Origin: Frigoribacterium sp. SL97
GTDB taxonomy: Bacteria; Actinomycetota; Actinomycetes; Actinomycetales; Microbacteriaceae
Assembly: GCF_026625765.1 (NCBI RefSeq)
Contig: NZ_CP113062.1
Span: 1,550,001-1,614,000 of the forward strand
Direction of reading: 5' to 3'
DNA length: 64,000 nucleotides
The notes under the pieces are model-generated. The model was not told where the DNA came from. It was given only the letters and a program-made list of their open reading frames with translations, and searched no databases. This document shows positions 15,030 through 23,561 of the stretch, one piece after another (the first letter of the stretch is position 1; the number at the start of each line of letters is the position of its first letter). A program made the position numbers and the translations under genes.

Positions 15030-17879
15030 ATGGCCACGCCCACCAAGTCGACCGCGCGCGCTCGCTCGTCGTCGCGAGCGTCGCAGACCTCCGGCGTCAC
15101 GAAGGCGACCAAGAAGCTGCCCGCGTCCCGTCAGCCCGACCCGGTCCCGGACGGTCCAGGGCCGTTGGTGACGGCGTGGATGGGGCTCGCGCACCTGACC
15201 GGGGGCGCGTTCCGGCTCCTGGGCAAGGAGTCCCTGGCGAAAGACGAGCGGCGAGACGGCGTGCCGTTCCTGCTCGTGCTGCTCGCGATCGCCGGGGCTG
15301 TCGTCGAGTGGCTCAACCCGACCAGCCCCCTCGCAGTCGGCTTCGACGCCTACACCTTCGGCGGGCTCGTGGGGCGGGTGGCCTACGCCCTGCCGGTCAT
15401 CATGATCCTTTTCGCGGGCTGGCTCTTCCGGCACCCGGCGTCCGTCCACGACAACACCCGCATCGGCATCGGACTGGGCCTGTCCATCGTCTCGATCAGC
15501 GCTCTGTGCCACATCTTCGGAGGGCAACCCGAGGCCGCGGCCGGGCTCCGGGCCCTCGCCACCGGTGGCGGCGTGCTGGGTTGGGTCGTGGCGTCCTGGC
15601 TCGTCGCTCTCGCCACCGAGTGGGTCGCGGTCCCTCTCGTCGTGATCCTCCTGGCGTTCTCGCTGCTCATCATCACCAAGACGCCGCCGAACCGCATCCA
15701 CCGCCGTCTGGGCGAGCTCTACTCCTACCTCTTCGGCGAGACGACCTCGGCTGCGGACGGGGCCGACGCCGATCCCGACCTCGTCGACCTGGCAGAGTCC
15801 GAGTCGTTGCCCTGGTGGCGGCGGAACAAGGACCAGCGCGAGGACGACCCCGCATACGACACCCCACTCGTGAAGGCGGACGAGTCGTCCGCCACCGAGC
15901 CGTCAGGACGACGTCGACGGAAGAAGCCCGTCTTCGAGCCGAGCGTGGACGACGCGGGCAGCGCCGCCGCGGCGGGTGCGGCAGGCTCCGCCGCGCCGAC
16001 GACGGCTCCGACCGACGTCTTCTCCGCCGACCTCCTCGGCGACCTCGATCGGGCAGAGGACGCCGTCCGTGCCCAGGGGTTCGACGTCCCGTCCGTTCAG
16101 CCCACCGCGTCGACCACGGTGCTCCCGGTCGTCCCGGTCGTCCCGGCCGAGCCCGTCGGCGAGAGCGACGCAGCGGCCGACTTCCTGGCGGTCGACCCCG
16201 ACGAGGCGGCACCGCCCTCTCTCGACGAGGTCGACGACGGTGCCGAGAGCGCCCCGTATCGCCTCCCCGCCGCCTCGAGCCTGTCGGTCGGCGAGCCCGC
16301 GAAGGCCCGCAGCGAGGCGAACGACGCGATCGTGGCCGCCATCAGCCAGGTGCTCGACCAGTTCAACGTCGACGCCAAGGTGACCGGCCTCAAGCGCGGT
16401 CCGACCGTCACGCGGTACGAGATCGAACTCGGTCCCGGCGTCAAGGTCGAGCGGGTCACCGCCCTGACCAAGAACCTCGCCTACGCGGTGGCCTCCAACG
16501 AGGTCCGCATCCTGTCGCCGATCCCCGGCAAGAGTGCGATCGGCGTCGAGATCCCCAACACCGACAAAGAGATCGTCGCCCTCGGCGACGTCCTGCGGTC
16601 CTCAACGGCGAGCAAGAGCGTCCACCCGCTCACGATCGGCGTCGGCAAGGACGTCGAGGGCGGCTACGTCGTGGCCAACCTGGCCAAGATGCCGCACCTG
16701 CTCGTGGCCGGCGCCACCGGGTCGGGCAAGTCCAGCTTCATCAACTCGATGATCACCTCGTTGTTGATGCGCGCCAAGCCGACCGACGTCCGCATGGTGC
16801 TGATCGACCCCAAGCGGGTCGAGCTCTCGATCTACGCCGGTGTGCCGCACCTGATCACGCCCATCATCACGAACCCCAAGAAGGCCGCCGAGGCCTTGCA
16901 ATGGGTCGTCAAAGAGATGGACATGAGGTACGACGACCTCGCCAGCTTCGGCTTCCGGCACATCGACGACTTCAACCGTGCCGTCGTCGGTGGCGAGATC
17001 GTCCTCCCCGTCGGCAGTCAGCGCAAGCTCAAGCCGTACCCCTACCTCCTCGTGGTCGTCGACGAGTTGGCCGACCTCATGATGGTGGCTCCGCGCGACG
17101 TCGAGGACAGCATCGTCCGCATCACCCAGCTGGCCCGTGCGTCCGGAATCCACCTCGTTCTCGCGACGCAACGCCCCTCGGTCGACGTCGTGACCGGACT
17201 CATCAAGGCGAACGTCCCCTCGCGCTTCGCGTTCGCCGTCTCGAGCGTCACCGACTCGCGGGTGATCCTCGACCAGCCCGGGGCCGACAAGCTCATCGGT
17301 CAGGGCGACGGGCTGTTCCTCCCCATGGGTGCTTCCAAGGCCATGCGCGTCCAGGGCGCCTGGGTGCAAGAGAACGAGATCGCCCAGGTCGTGGCCCACG
17401 TCACCCGCCAGGCGCGACCCGACTACCGCCCCGACGTCGCCGCGGTGGTCGAGAAGCGCGAGATCGACGGTGACATCGGCGACGACCTCGAGTTGCTCCT
17501 CGCGGCTGCCGAGCTCGTGGTCAGCACGCAGTTCGGTTCGACGTCGATGCTCCAGCGCAAGCTGCGCGTCGGGTTCGCCAAGGCCGGCCGCTTGATGGAC
17601 CTCATGGAGTCGCGAGACATCGTCGGTCCGTCCGAAGGGTCGAAGGCTCGCGACGTGCTCGTCACCACCGAGCAGCTCCCCGGTGTGCTCGCGAAGCTGC
17701 GCGGGGGCGACGCGGCCTCCGACGCCGGCGCCGGCCGCGCCTCCTCGGGGTCCTCTTCCGCCGCGCGCGCCGACGCCGGTGACTACGACGGCGATCCGGT
17801 CGAGGCCATGACCCGTGGGTACACCGAGGACGACGACGCCGGCAGCGAAGACGCCTGGCACCTGACCGGCAGGGAGTAG
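15030..17879 (+). CDS. ftsK: DNA translocase FtsK/SpoIIIE
   Basis: A 949-residue septal DNA pump. A basic N-terminal tail of about 45 residues precedes four membrane helices (about residues 70-220; LLVLLAIAGAVVEWL, LPVIMILFAGWLF, then two more). An Ala/Pro/Asp-rich linker runs to about residue 430. The motor follows: Walker A GATGSGKSS at about 560 and Walker B in LLVVVDELADLM at about 672. The gamma winged helix (about 817-885) includes LVVSTQFGSTSMLQRKLRVG and GRLMDLME, the KOPS-reading part. The start lacks a Shine-Dalgarno and is 7 nt from a -10-like box. pgsA begins 3 bp after the stop. Confidence 0.97.
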   Translation: MATPTKSTARARSSSRASQTSGVTKATKKLPASRQPDPVPDGPGPLVTAWMGLAHLTGGAFRLLGKESLAKDERRDGVPFLLVLLAIAGAVVEWLNPTSPLAVGFDAYTFGGLVGRVAYALPVIMILFAGWLFRHPASVHDNTRIGIGLGLSIVSISALCHIFGGQPEAAAGLRALATGGGVLGWVVASWLVALATEWVAVPLVVILLAFSLLIITKTPPNRIHRRLGELYSYLFGETTSAADGADADPDLVDLAESESLPWWRRNKDQREDDPAYDTPLVKADESSATEPSGRRRRKKPVFEPSVDDAGSAAAAGAAGSAAPTTAPTDVFSADLLGDLDRAEDAVRAQGFDVPSVQPTASTTVLPVVPVVPAEPVGESDAAADFLAVDPDEAAPPSLDEVDDGAESAPYRLPAASSLSVGEPAKARSEANDAIVAAISQVLDQFNVDAKVTGLKRGPTVTRYEIELGPGVKVERVTALTKNLAYAVASNEVRILSPIPGKSAIGVEIPNTDKEIVALGDVLRSSTASKSVHPLTIGVGKDVEGGYVVANLAKMPHLLVAGATGSGKSSFINSMITSLLMRAKPTDVRMVLIDPKRVELSIYAGVPHLITPIITNPKKAAEALQWVVKEMDMRYDDLASFGFRHIDDFNRAVVGGEIVLPVGSQRKLKPYPYLLVVVDELADLMMVAPRDVEDSIVRITQLARASGIHLVLATQRPSVDVVTGLIKANVPSRFAFAVSSVTDSRVILDQPGADKLIGQGDGLFLPMGASKAMRVQGAWVQENEIAQVVAHVTRQARPDYRPDVAAVVEKREIDGDIGDDLELLLAAAELVVSTQFGSTSMLQRKLRVGFAKAGRLMDLMESRDIVGPSEGSKARDVLVTTEQLPGVLAKLRGGDAASDAGAGRASSGSSSAARADAGDYDGDPVEAMTRGYTEDDDAGSEDAWHLTGRE

Positions 17880-17882
17880 ACC

Positions 17883-18530
17883 ATGAGCCACGACGACGCC
17901 TCCCGCCCGACGGCACCACGCTCGGCCTTCTCGTTCCGAGGGCGGGTGGCCTCGAGAGGGCCCGGGCCCGCCAGCACCGGCAACATCGCGAACGTGATCA
18001 CCGTCGTGCGCATACTCATGGCGCCGCTGTTCATCGCCTGGTTGCTGATCGACGACGGGGCCGACGGCTCACTCCGCGTCTGGGCCGCTGCCCTGTTCGT
18101 CGTCGCGATCCTCACCGACAGCCTCGACGGCATGCTGGCCCGTGGCCTCGACCTCGTGACCGACTTCGGCAAGATCGTCGATCCGATCGCCGACAAGGTG
18201 TTGATCGGTGGCGCACTCGTCTCGCTCACCATCCTCGGTGAGCTGCCGTGGTGGGTCACCGCCCTCATCCTCGTCCGCGAGGTCGGCATCACCGTCTACC
18301 GCTTCGCCGTCCTGCGGGACCGGGTGATCCCGGCCTCCCGCGGCGGCAAGGTCAAGACCGTGCTGCAAGCCGTCGCGGTGACGCTGGCGCTCTTCCCCCT
18401 CTGGAACGTCGTCGGAGAAGGCATGCACTGGGTCAACGGCGTGCTCATGACGGCGGCCACGGTCGCCACCCTCGTCTCCGGGGCGGACTACCTGCGCGTG
18501 GCGATGAAGCACGGACGGACCGCCGCATGA
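17883..18530 (+). CDS. pgsA: CDP-diacylglycerol-glycerol-3-phosphate 3-phosphatidyltransferase
   Basis: A 215-residue membrane enzyme that makes phosphatidylglycerophosphate. The CDP-alcohol phosphotransferase signature DGxxARxxxxxxxxGxxxDxxxD is seen as DGMLARG...DFGKIVDPIADK at about residues 83-105. Several hydrophobic helices flank it. A polar N-terminal stretch of about 35 residues precedes the first helix. GGCAGGGAG at the end of ftsK can serve as its ribosome-binding site. It follows ftsK and precedes pncC and clgR, the order known around pgsA3 in mycobacteria. Confidence 0.93.
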   Translation: MSHDDASRPTAPRSAFSFRGRVASRGPGPASTGNIANVITVVRILMAPLFIAWLLIDDGADGSLRVWAAALFVVAILTDSLDGMLARGLDLVTDFGKIVDPIADKVLIGGALVSLTILGELPWWVTALILVREVGITVYRFAVLRDRVIPASRGGKVKTVLQAVAVTLALFPLWNVVGEGMHWVNGVLMTAATVATLVSGADYLRVAMKHGRTAA

Positions 18531-19018
18531 CCGTGGCTGCCGACCTCGTGGCCGAGTTGACGAGCAGGGGGCTGACGGTCGCCGTAGCCGAGTCCCTCAC
18601 CGGCGGTGCCCTGGTCGCCGAACTCGTGTCCGTGCCCGGAGCCTCGGCCGTCGTCCTGGGCGGGGTGGTCGCTTACCAGACAGAGCTCAAGCACACGCTC
18701 CTCGGAGTCGATCCAGGACTGCTCGCGCGACACGGACCCGTGCATCCCGACGTCGCCGCGTCCATGGCCGTCGGGGTTCGGGATCGGTTGGCCGCAGGCG
18801 GTCACCCGGCCGACATCGGTCTCGCGACCACCGGCGTCGCCGGTCCCGACCCCCAGGGCGGTCACGCACCCGGAACGGTCTTCGTCGGTCTGGCGGTGCC
18901 CGGTGACGTCCGCGTCGCCGAGCTCTCGCTCGCGGGCGACCGGCAGGCCATCCGAAACGCCACCGTCTCCGAATCCCTCGCAGCACTCGATCGATGGCTG
19001 GTCGAGACGAGGGAATAG
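18527..19018 (+). CDS. pncC: CinA C-terminal domain protein, nicotinamide-nucleotide amidohydrolase type
   Basis: A 163-residue stand-alone CinA C-terminal (PncC) domain. This family deamidates NMN to nicotinate mononucleotide. The characteristic AESLTGGALVAELVSVPGAS region is near the N-terminus, and TTGVAGPDPQGGHAPGTV lies in the second half. No N-terminal MoCF domain of full CinA is present. The ATG overlaps the pgsA stop (ATGA). Confidence 0.92.
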   Translation: MTVAADLVAELTSRGLTVAVAESLTGGALVAELVSVPGASAVVLGGVVAYQTELKHTLLGVDPGLLARHGPVHPDVAASMAVGVRDRLAAGGHPADIGLATTGVAGPDPQGGHAPGTVFVGLAVPGDVRVAELSLAGDRQAIRNATVSESLAALDRWLVETRE

Positions 19019-19167
19019 CCGGCGTTTCGGTCTCGTTACATCTCTCGAGTTCACAACAGGTGCACAGTCCCCGATGGCTACAGTCGTGGTCAGTCGGTCC
19101 GAGCACCACCCGCCGTCCCCCATCTGCAACCATCCCGGCAGATGGGTCGTCCCCGAAGGAGGGTCCC

Positions 19168-19476
19168 ATGGTCCTGGTACGTCAAGAAATCGGCGACGTC
19201 CTTCGCGACTTCCGTCTGCAGAAGGGTCGCACGCTCCGTCAGGTCGCGAGCAAGGCCAGCGTCGCCCTCGGTTACCTCAGCGAGGTCGAGCGGGGTCAGA
19301 AAGAAGCGAGTTCCGAGATCCTCGCGTCCGTCGCGGACGCCCTCGAGACGCCCATCTCGGTCATCATGCGCGAGGTCGGTGACCGCATGGCCGTCATCGA
19401 GGGGCTGAACCGGATCCCCGACACGCTTCCGGACGACCTCGTCGCCGAGTTCGACTCCGACCTCGCGGTCCGCTGA
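19168..19476 (+). CDS. clgR: XRE-family regulator, ClgR-like
   Basis: A 102-residue helix-turn-helix protein. RTLRQVASKASVALGYLSEV forms the Cro/C1-type HTH. Sequence and position next to pgsA and pncC match ClgR, the activator of Clp protease and other stress genes in Corynebacterium, Streptomyces and Mycobacterium. The C-terminal half (ISVIMREVGDRMAVIEGLNR) fits the family. It has the best ribosome-binding site in this part of the window, GAAGGAGGG 5 nt before ATG, so unlike most neighbours it has a leader. The 149-bp upstream gap likely holds its own promoter; TACAGT at 19079 is one -10 candidate. Confidence 0.9.
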   Translation: MVLVRQEIGDVLRDFRLQKGRTLRQVASKASVALGYLSEVERGQKEASSEILASVADALETPISVIMREVGDRMAVIEGLNRIPDTLPDDLVAEFDSDLAVR

Positions 19477-19491
19477 CCGTCCTTCGTCGCC

Positions 19492-19525
19492 ACGAACGCC
19501 CCCGGCTCCCGCCGGGGGCGTTCGT
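19492..19525 (+). terminator. Hairpin terminator after clgR
   Basis: A perfect 15-bp stem (19492-19506 with 19511-19525) with a TCCC loop lies 15 bases after the clgR stop. Confidence 0.8.
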
Positions 19526-19534
19526 CGTCCGGGG

Positions 19535-19540
19535 TACCCT
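19535..19540 (+). promoter_or_regulatory. Candidate -10 box, DUF3046 gene
   Basis: TACCCT followed by 6 nt and ATG; leaderless arrangement. Confidence 0.55.
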
Positions 19541-19546
19541 CGTCTG

Positions 19547-19771
19547 ATGCGCAAGAGCGAGTTCGCCCGGGCCGTCGAGGACGAGTTCGGAGAAGCCTAC
19601 GGTCGGGTGGTCACCCGGGATCTCGTGATCCAGTCGCTCGGTGACAGGACCGCCGACCAGGCGATCGCGCAGGGCGAGTCACCCCGCGACGTGTGGCTCG
19701 CCCTCTGCGACGCCGAGGGCGTCCCCATGGGCCGTCGCCACGGTGTGGGGTTGCCCGAACCGACGGACTGA
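19547..19771 (+). CDS. DUF3046 domain protein
   Basis: A 74-residue actinobacterial protein of unknown function. It begins MRKSEFARAVEDEFGEAYGR and contains the family-typical GVPMGRRHG near the end. Homologues lie directly upstream of recA in other actinobacteria, as here. No catalytic motif or membrane segment is visible. Translation appears leaderless. The recA SOS promoter starts about 45 bp after its stop. Confidence 0.88.
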   Translation: MRKSEFARAVEDEFGEAYGRVVTRDLVIQSLGDRTADQAIAQGESPRDVWLALCDAEGVPMGRRHGVGLPEPTD

Positions 19772-19817
19772 GGCGCAGTCCGGTCGGGCGTGTGTTCGAC
19801 ACGCCGAGGCCGATGGG

Positions 19818-19847
19818 TCGAACACCTGTTCGGACGGGTGGTAGCGT
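19818..19847 (+). promoter_or_regulatory. SOS box and promoter of recA
   Basis: TCGAACACCTGTTCGG at 19818-19833 matches the LexA consensus TCGAAC-N4-GTTCGA except for the last base. TAGCGT at 19842-19847 is the candidate -10, so LexA would cover the -35 region. The resulting leader to the recA ATG would be about 210 nt. Confidence 0.9.
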
Positions 19848-20065
19848 CCTCCACAAGGACGTGGACGAGCGAGTTCTGTACGTCGGGCCCCCACCGCCAC
19901 TGCGATGTCGGAGGTGGCCCGTAGCGTTTCTCGCATCGACGTCCCGCGTCACCGGCACATGCCGGCGACACCAGCCTTGTCGTAGCGACGACGACCTTGC
20001 ACTACCGGTCGGCGTCGACGCGACAGCCTACAGGCGCACGGACGACCACCACGAAGGAGAACGAC

Positions 20066-21127
20066 ATGCCCTCAGTTGAAAACCGCGAGAAAGCACTCGA
20101 GACGGCTCTCGCCCAGATCGACCGCCAGTTCGGCAAGGGCGCCGTCATGCGCCTCGGCAGCGACGAGCGTGCTCCCGTGGCGGTGATCCCCACCGGCTCG
20201 ATCGCCCTCGACGTCGCTCTCGGCATCGGTGGCATCCCTCGTGGCCGCATCGTCGAGATCTACGGTCCCGAGTCGTCCGGTAAGACGACCCTGACCCTGC
20301 ACGCCATCGCGAATGCCCAACGCAACGGCGGCATCGCTGCGTTCATCGACGCCGAGCACGCTCTCGACCCCGAGTACGCCAAGAAGCTCGGCGTCGACAT
20401 CGACGCGCTGCTGGTCTCGCAGCCCGACACGGGTGAGCAGGCTCTCGAGATCGCCGACATGCTCGTCCGTTCGGGGTCGATCGACCTCGTCGTCATCGAC
20501 TCGGTCGCCGCGCTCGTGCCGCGTGCCGAGATCGAGGGTGAGATGGGCGACTCGCACGTCGGTCTGCAGGCTCGACTCATGTCACAGGCATTGCGCAAGT
20601 TGACCGGTGGGCTCAGCCAGACCGGCACCACGATGATCTTCATCAACCAGCTGCGCGAGAAGATCGGTGTCTTCTTCGGCAGCCCCGAGACGACGGCCGG
20701 CGGAAAGGCGCTCAAGTTCTACGCGTCCGTACGTCTCGACATCCGCCGCATCGAGACGTTGAAGGACGGTACCGACGCGGTCGGCAACCGCACCCGCGTC
20801 AAGGTCGTCAAGAACAAGATGGCTCCGCCCTTCAAGCAGGCCGAGTTCGACATCCTCTACGGTGTAGGCATCTCGCGCGAGGGCAGCCTCATCGACTTCG
20901 GTGTCGAGCACGGCATCGTCCGCAAGTCGGGTGCCTGGTACACGTACGAAGGCGACCAGCTCGGTCAGGGTAAAGAGAACTCGCGCAACTTCCTCATCAA
21001 GAACGCCGCCATCGCTCAAGAGATCGAGCAGAAGATCCTCGCCAAGCTCGGAGTCGGTGGTGCCAAGCCCGTCGAAGCGCCCGTCGAGTCGATCGAGGCC
21101 AAGATCGCCGCTCGCAAGGGCGCATGA
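20066..21127 (+). CDS. recA: Recombinase RecA
   Basis: A 353-residue strand-exchange ATPase that also triggers LexA self-cleavage. Walker A is GPESSGKTT at about residues 67-75, VVIDSVAALVPRAE covers Walker B, and the QALRKLTGGLSQTGTTMIF region forms loop L2 and the following strand. No intein interrupts it. The C-terminal tail is short and less acidic than in E. coli. AAGGAG lies 6 nt before the ATG. The stop overlaps recX by 4 bp. Expression is expected to be LexA-controlled from the SOS box at 19818. Confidence 0.99.
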   Translation: MPSVENREKALETALAQIDRQFGKGAVMRLGSDERAPVAVIPTGSIALDVALGIGGIPRGRIVEIYGPESSGKTTLTLHAIANAQRNGGIAAFIDAEHALDPEYAKKLGVDIDALLVSQPDTGEQALEIADMLVRSGSIDLVVIDSVAALVPRAEIEGEMGDSHVGLQARLMSQALRKLTGGLSQTGTTMIFINQLREKIGVFFGSPETTAGGKALKFYASVRLDIRRIETLKDGTDAVGNRTRVKVVKNKMAPPFKQAEFDILYGVGISREGSLIDFGVEHGIVRKSGAWYTYEGDQLGQGKENSRNFLIKNAAIAQEIEQKILAKLGVGGAKPVEAPVESIEAKIAARKGA

Positions 21128-21945
21128 CCACGCGCGACGACGACGCCACGGGGGCGGGTCCCGCTGTCGACGGCGTCGACAGCGGGCGGCTCGCGCCGGT
21201 CACGCCCCTCTTCGGTGTTGCAACCGGATCGTCGACGTCCGGCGAGAGGGTCGCTCCAGCGGCTTCGGACGCTCCGTCCCACGATTTCGAAGCCGGCCTG
21301 ACGGCCATCAGCGCCCACTGGGTCGGCGACGCGTCCCCGCTGGCCTCGGAGGCCGACCACCCGTCCGCGCGAGGTTCTCGGGCGGGCGCGGCCGGTCGGC
21401 CCAAGGCCACCGGGTTCGACGATCAGCCCGATGACGGGCCGGAGGACCTCGAAGCGCAGAAGCGACGGGCGGAGAACGTCAGCCTGCACGCCCTCTCGCG
21501 CCGTGGTGTGTCCTCTCACGAGATGGAGAAGCTGCTTCTCTCGCGTGACCTCGATGAATCGGTCGTCGCCGACGAGATCGCTCGGCTCGAGCGGGTGGGC
21601 CTGCTCGACGACAGCGAACTGGCCGCGACCCTGGTCCGGTCGAAGCAAGAGCGCAAGGGGCTGGGCCGCGGGGCCGTCACGTCCGAACTCCGCGCCCGTG
21701 GAATCGATCCGTCGATCATCGACGAGGCGCTGTCCGACACGGACGACGACGAAGAGCAAGAACGTGCCGACGAATGGGCTCGCAAACGGGCCGGTTCGTT
21801 GCGCGGGCTCGACCGCGAGACGGCGGAGCGTCGTCTCAACGGGTACCTGATGCGCCGCGGGTACCGGTCCGAGGTCGTGCGTCGTGCCATCGAGAAGGCC
21901 CTGCCTCGGGGTGGCAGCGGTCGTGGCGGCGTCCGCTTCGAGTGA
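21124..21945 (+). CDS. recX: Regulatory protein RecX
   Basis: A 273-residue modulator of RecA filaments. The helical RecX repeats occupy about residues 115-265 (LHALSRRGVSSHEME, LDDSELAATLVRSKQERKGLG, GYLMRRGYRSEVVRRAIE). The first 110 residues are a low-complexity Ala/Gly/Asp-rich extension not seen in minimal RecX proteins of about 150-170 residues. The ATG overlaps the recA stop (ATGA), so this extension is likely translated. Co-transcription with recA puts it under SOS control. Confidence 0.93.
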   Translation: MTTRDDDATGAGPAVDGVDSGRLAPVTPLFGVATGSSTSGERVAPAASDAPSHDFEAGLTAISAHWVGDASPLASEADHPSARGSRAGAAGRPKATGFDDQPDDGPEDLEAQKRRAENVSLHALSRRGVSSHEMEKLLLSRDLDESVVADEIARLERVGLLDDSELAATLVRSKQERKGLGRGAVTSELRARGIDPSIIDEALSDTDDDEEQERADEWARKRAGSLRGLDRETAERRLNGYLMRRGYRSEVVRRAIEKALPRGGSGRGGVRFE

Positions 21946-21968
21946 TCGGCTCGGGGGTGGCGGCGATC

Positions 21969-21974
21969 TACACT
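21969..21974 (+). promoter_or_regulatory. Candidate -10 box, miaB
   Basis: TACACT followed by 8 nt and ATG; near-leaderless arrangement. Confidence 0.5.
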
Positions 21975-21982
21975 GAGTCACC

Positions 21983-23560
21983 ATGACGACGGTCGCCACC
22001 ACCAGCATCCCCTCGCCCGTCGACGGCCCGGCCCGCACGTACGAGGTCCGTACCTTCGGGTGCCAGATGAACGTGCACGATTCGGAGCGGTTGAGTGGTT
22101 CACTCGAGGCGGCCGGCTACGTGGCCGCCGACGGAGCCGAGGCCGACATCGTCGTCATCAACACCTGCGCAGTACGCGAGAACGCCGACAAGAAGCTCTA
22201 CGGGACCCTGGGGACCCTCGCCGGCCTGAAGAAGAAGCACGAAGGCATGCAGATCGCCGTCGGCGGGTGCCTGGCCCAGAAAGACAAGGACGTCATCCTC
22301 GACAGGGCGCCGTGGGTCGACGTCGTCTTCGGTACGCACAACATGGGTGCCCTGCCCACGCTGCTCGAACGCGCGCGGCACAACGACGAGGCCCAGCTCG
22401 AGATCCTCGAAGCGCTCGACGTCTTCCCTTCGACCTTGCCGACCAAGCGCGAGTCCACGTACAGCGGCTGGGTCTCGATCTCGGTCGGCTGCAACAACAC
22501 CTGCACCTTCTGCATCGTCCCTTCGCTCCGAGGCAAGGAGAAGGACCGCCGCCCCGGCGACATCCTCGCCGAGGTCGGGGCGCTCGTCGACGACGGGGCC
22601 GTCGAGGTGACGCTGCTCGGGCAGAACGTGAACTCGTACGGTGTCGAGTTCGGCGATCGACTCGCCTTCGGCAAGTTGCTGCGGGCCGTCGGCGCGATCC
22701 CCGGGCTCGAGCGGGTGCGCTTCACCAGCCCGCACCCGGCGTCCTTCACCGACGACGTCATCGCCGCCATGGCCGAGACGCCCGCTGTGATGCCCCAGTT
22801 GCACATGCCCCTGCAATCGGGGTCCGACCGGGTGTTGCGGGCCATGCGACGCAGCTACCGCAGCGAGAAGTTCCTCGGCATCATCGATCGTGTGCGCGCG
22901 GCCATGCCCGACGCCGCGATCAGCACCGACATCATCGTCGGGTTCCCCGGCGAGACCGAGGACGACTTCGCCGAGACCCTCCGGGTCGTCGAACGATCCC
23001 GGTTCGCCTCGGCGTTCACGTTCCAGTACTCGGTGCGCCCCGGGACGCCCGCGGGCGAGATGGCCGACCAGATCCCGAAGGCCGTCGTCCAAGAACGGTT
23101 CGAGCGGTTGACGGCGGTTCAGGACCGCATCTCGGCCGAAGAGAACCGTCGCCAGGTCGGGCGTCCCGTCGAGGTCCTCGTGGCCACCGGCGAGGGGCGG
23201 AAGGACGCCTCCACCCACCGTCTCTCGGGTCGCGCCGAAGACAGCCGTCTCGTCCACTTCGAGGTGCCGACGGGTGCTGCCGTTCCACGACCCGGCGACG
23301 TCGTCAGCGTGAGGATCACCGACGCCGCGCCGTTCTACCTGCTCGCCGATGCGGTCGAGGGTCCCGAATCCCTCTACGAGGTCCGTCGCACGCGGGCGGG
23401 CGATGCCTGGGACGCCGCGCAGGCCGCCTCGTGCGGGGTGCCGTCCGGGGGTGACGCGACCCGCCCCTCCTCGGCTCGGCCGGCGAGGGTGAGCCTCGGT
23501 CTGCCCACGCTGCGGGTGGCGACGACGCCGATCTACAGCACGACCGACGACCTCCGCTGA
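21983..23560 (+). CDS. miaB: tRNA-2-methylthio-N6-dimethylallyladenosine synthase
   Basis: A 525-residue radical-SAM methylthiotransferase that adds 2-methylthio to i6A37 of tRNA. The N-terminal UPF0004 domain has three cluster cysteines (FGCQMN, NTCAVRENADKK, VGGCLAQK). The radical-SAM CxxxCxxC is CNNTCTFC at about residues 170-177. The TRAM domain lies near 385-450. About 60 residues after TRAM are Ser/Ala-rich and extra. miaA, which makes its substrate base, starts 1 bp after the stop. Confidence 0.97.
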   Translation: MTTVATTSIPSPVDGPARTYEVRTFGCQMNVHDSERLSGSLEAAGYVAADGAEADIVVINTCAVRENADKKLYGTLGTLAGLKKKHEGMQIAVGGCLAQKDKDVILDRAPWVDVVFGTHNMGALPTLLERARHNDEAQLEILEALDVFPSTLPTKRESTYSGWVSISVGCNNTCTFCIVPSLRGKEKDRRPGDILAEVGALVDDGAVEVTLLGQNVNSYGVEFGDRLAFGKLLRAVGAIPGLERVRFTSPHPASFTDDVIAAMAETPAVMPQLHMPLQSGSDRVLRAMRRSYRSEKFLGIIDRVRAAMPDAAISTDIIVGFPGETEDDFAETLRVVERSRFASAFTFQYSVRPGTPAGEMADQIPKAVVQERFERLTAVQDRISAEENRRQVGRPVEVLVATGEGRKDASTHRLSGRAEDSRLVHFEVPTGAAVPRPGDVVSVRITDAAPFYLLADAVEGPESLYEVRRTRAGDAWDAAQAASCGVPSGGDATRPSSARPARVSLGLPTLRVATTPIYSTTDDLR

Positions 23561-23561
23561 C

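Noticed and set aside
13661..17473. Very long open frame of about 1270 codons across exporter and ftsK genes
   Set aside because: It is the high-GC shadow of three well-supported genes in other frames; the translation is Arg/Pro-rich without domains.
19861..20079. 73-codon frame in the recA leader with a weak AAGG before GTG
   Set aside because: It overlaps the recA start out of frame, uses many rare codons for this genome and gives a Cys/Arg-rich sequence with no family; more likely untranslated leader.
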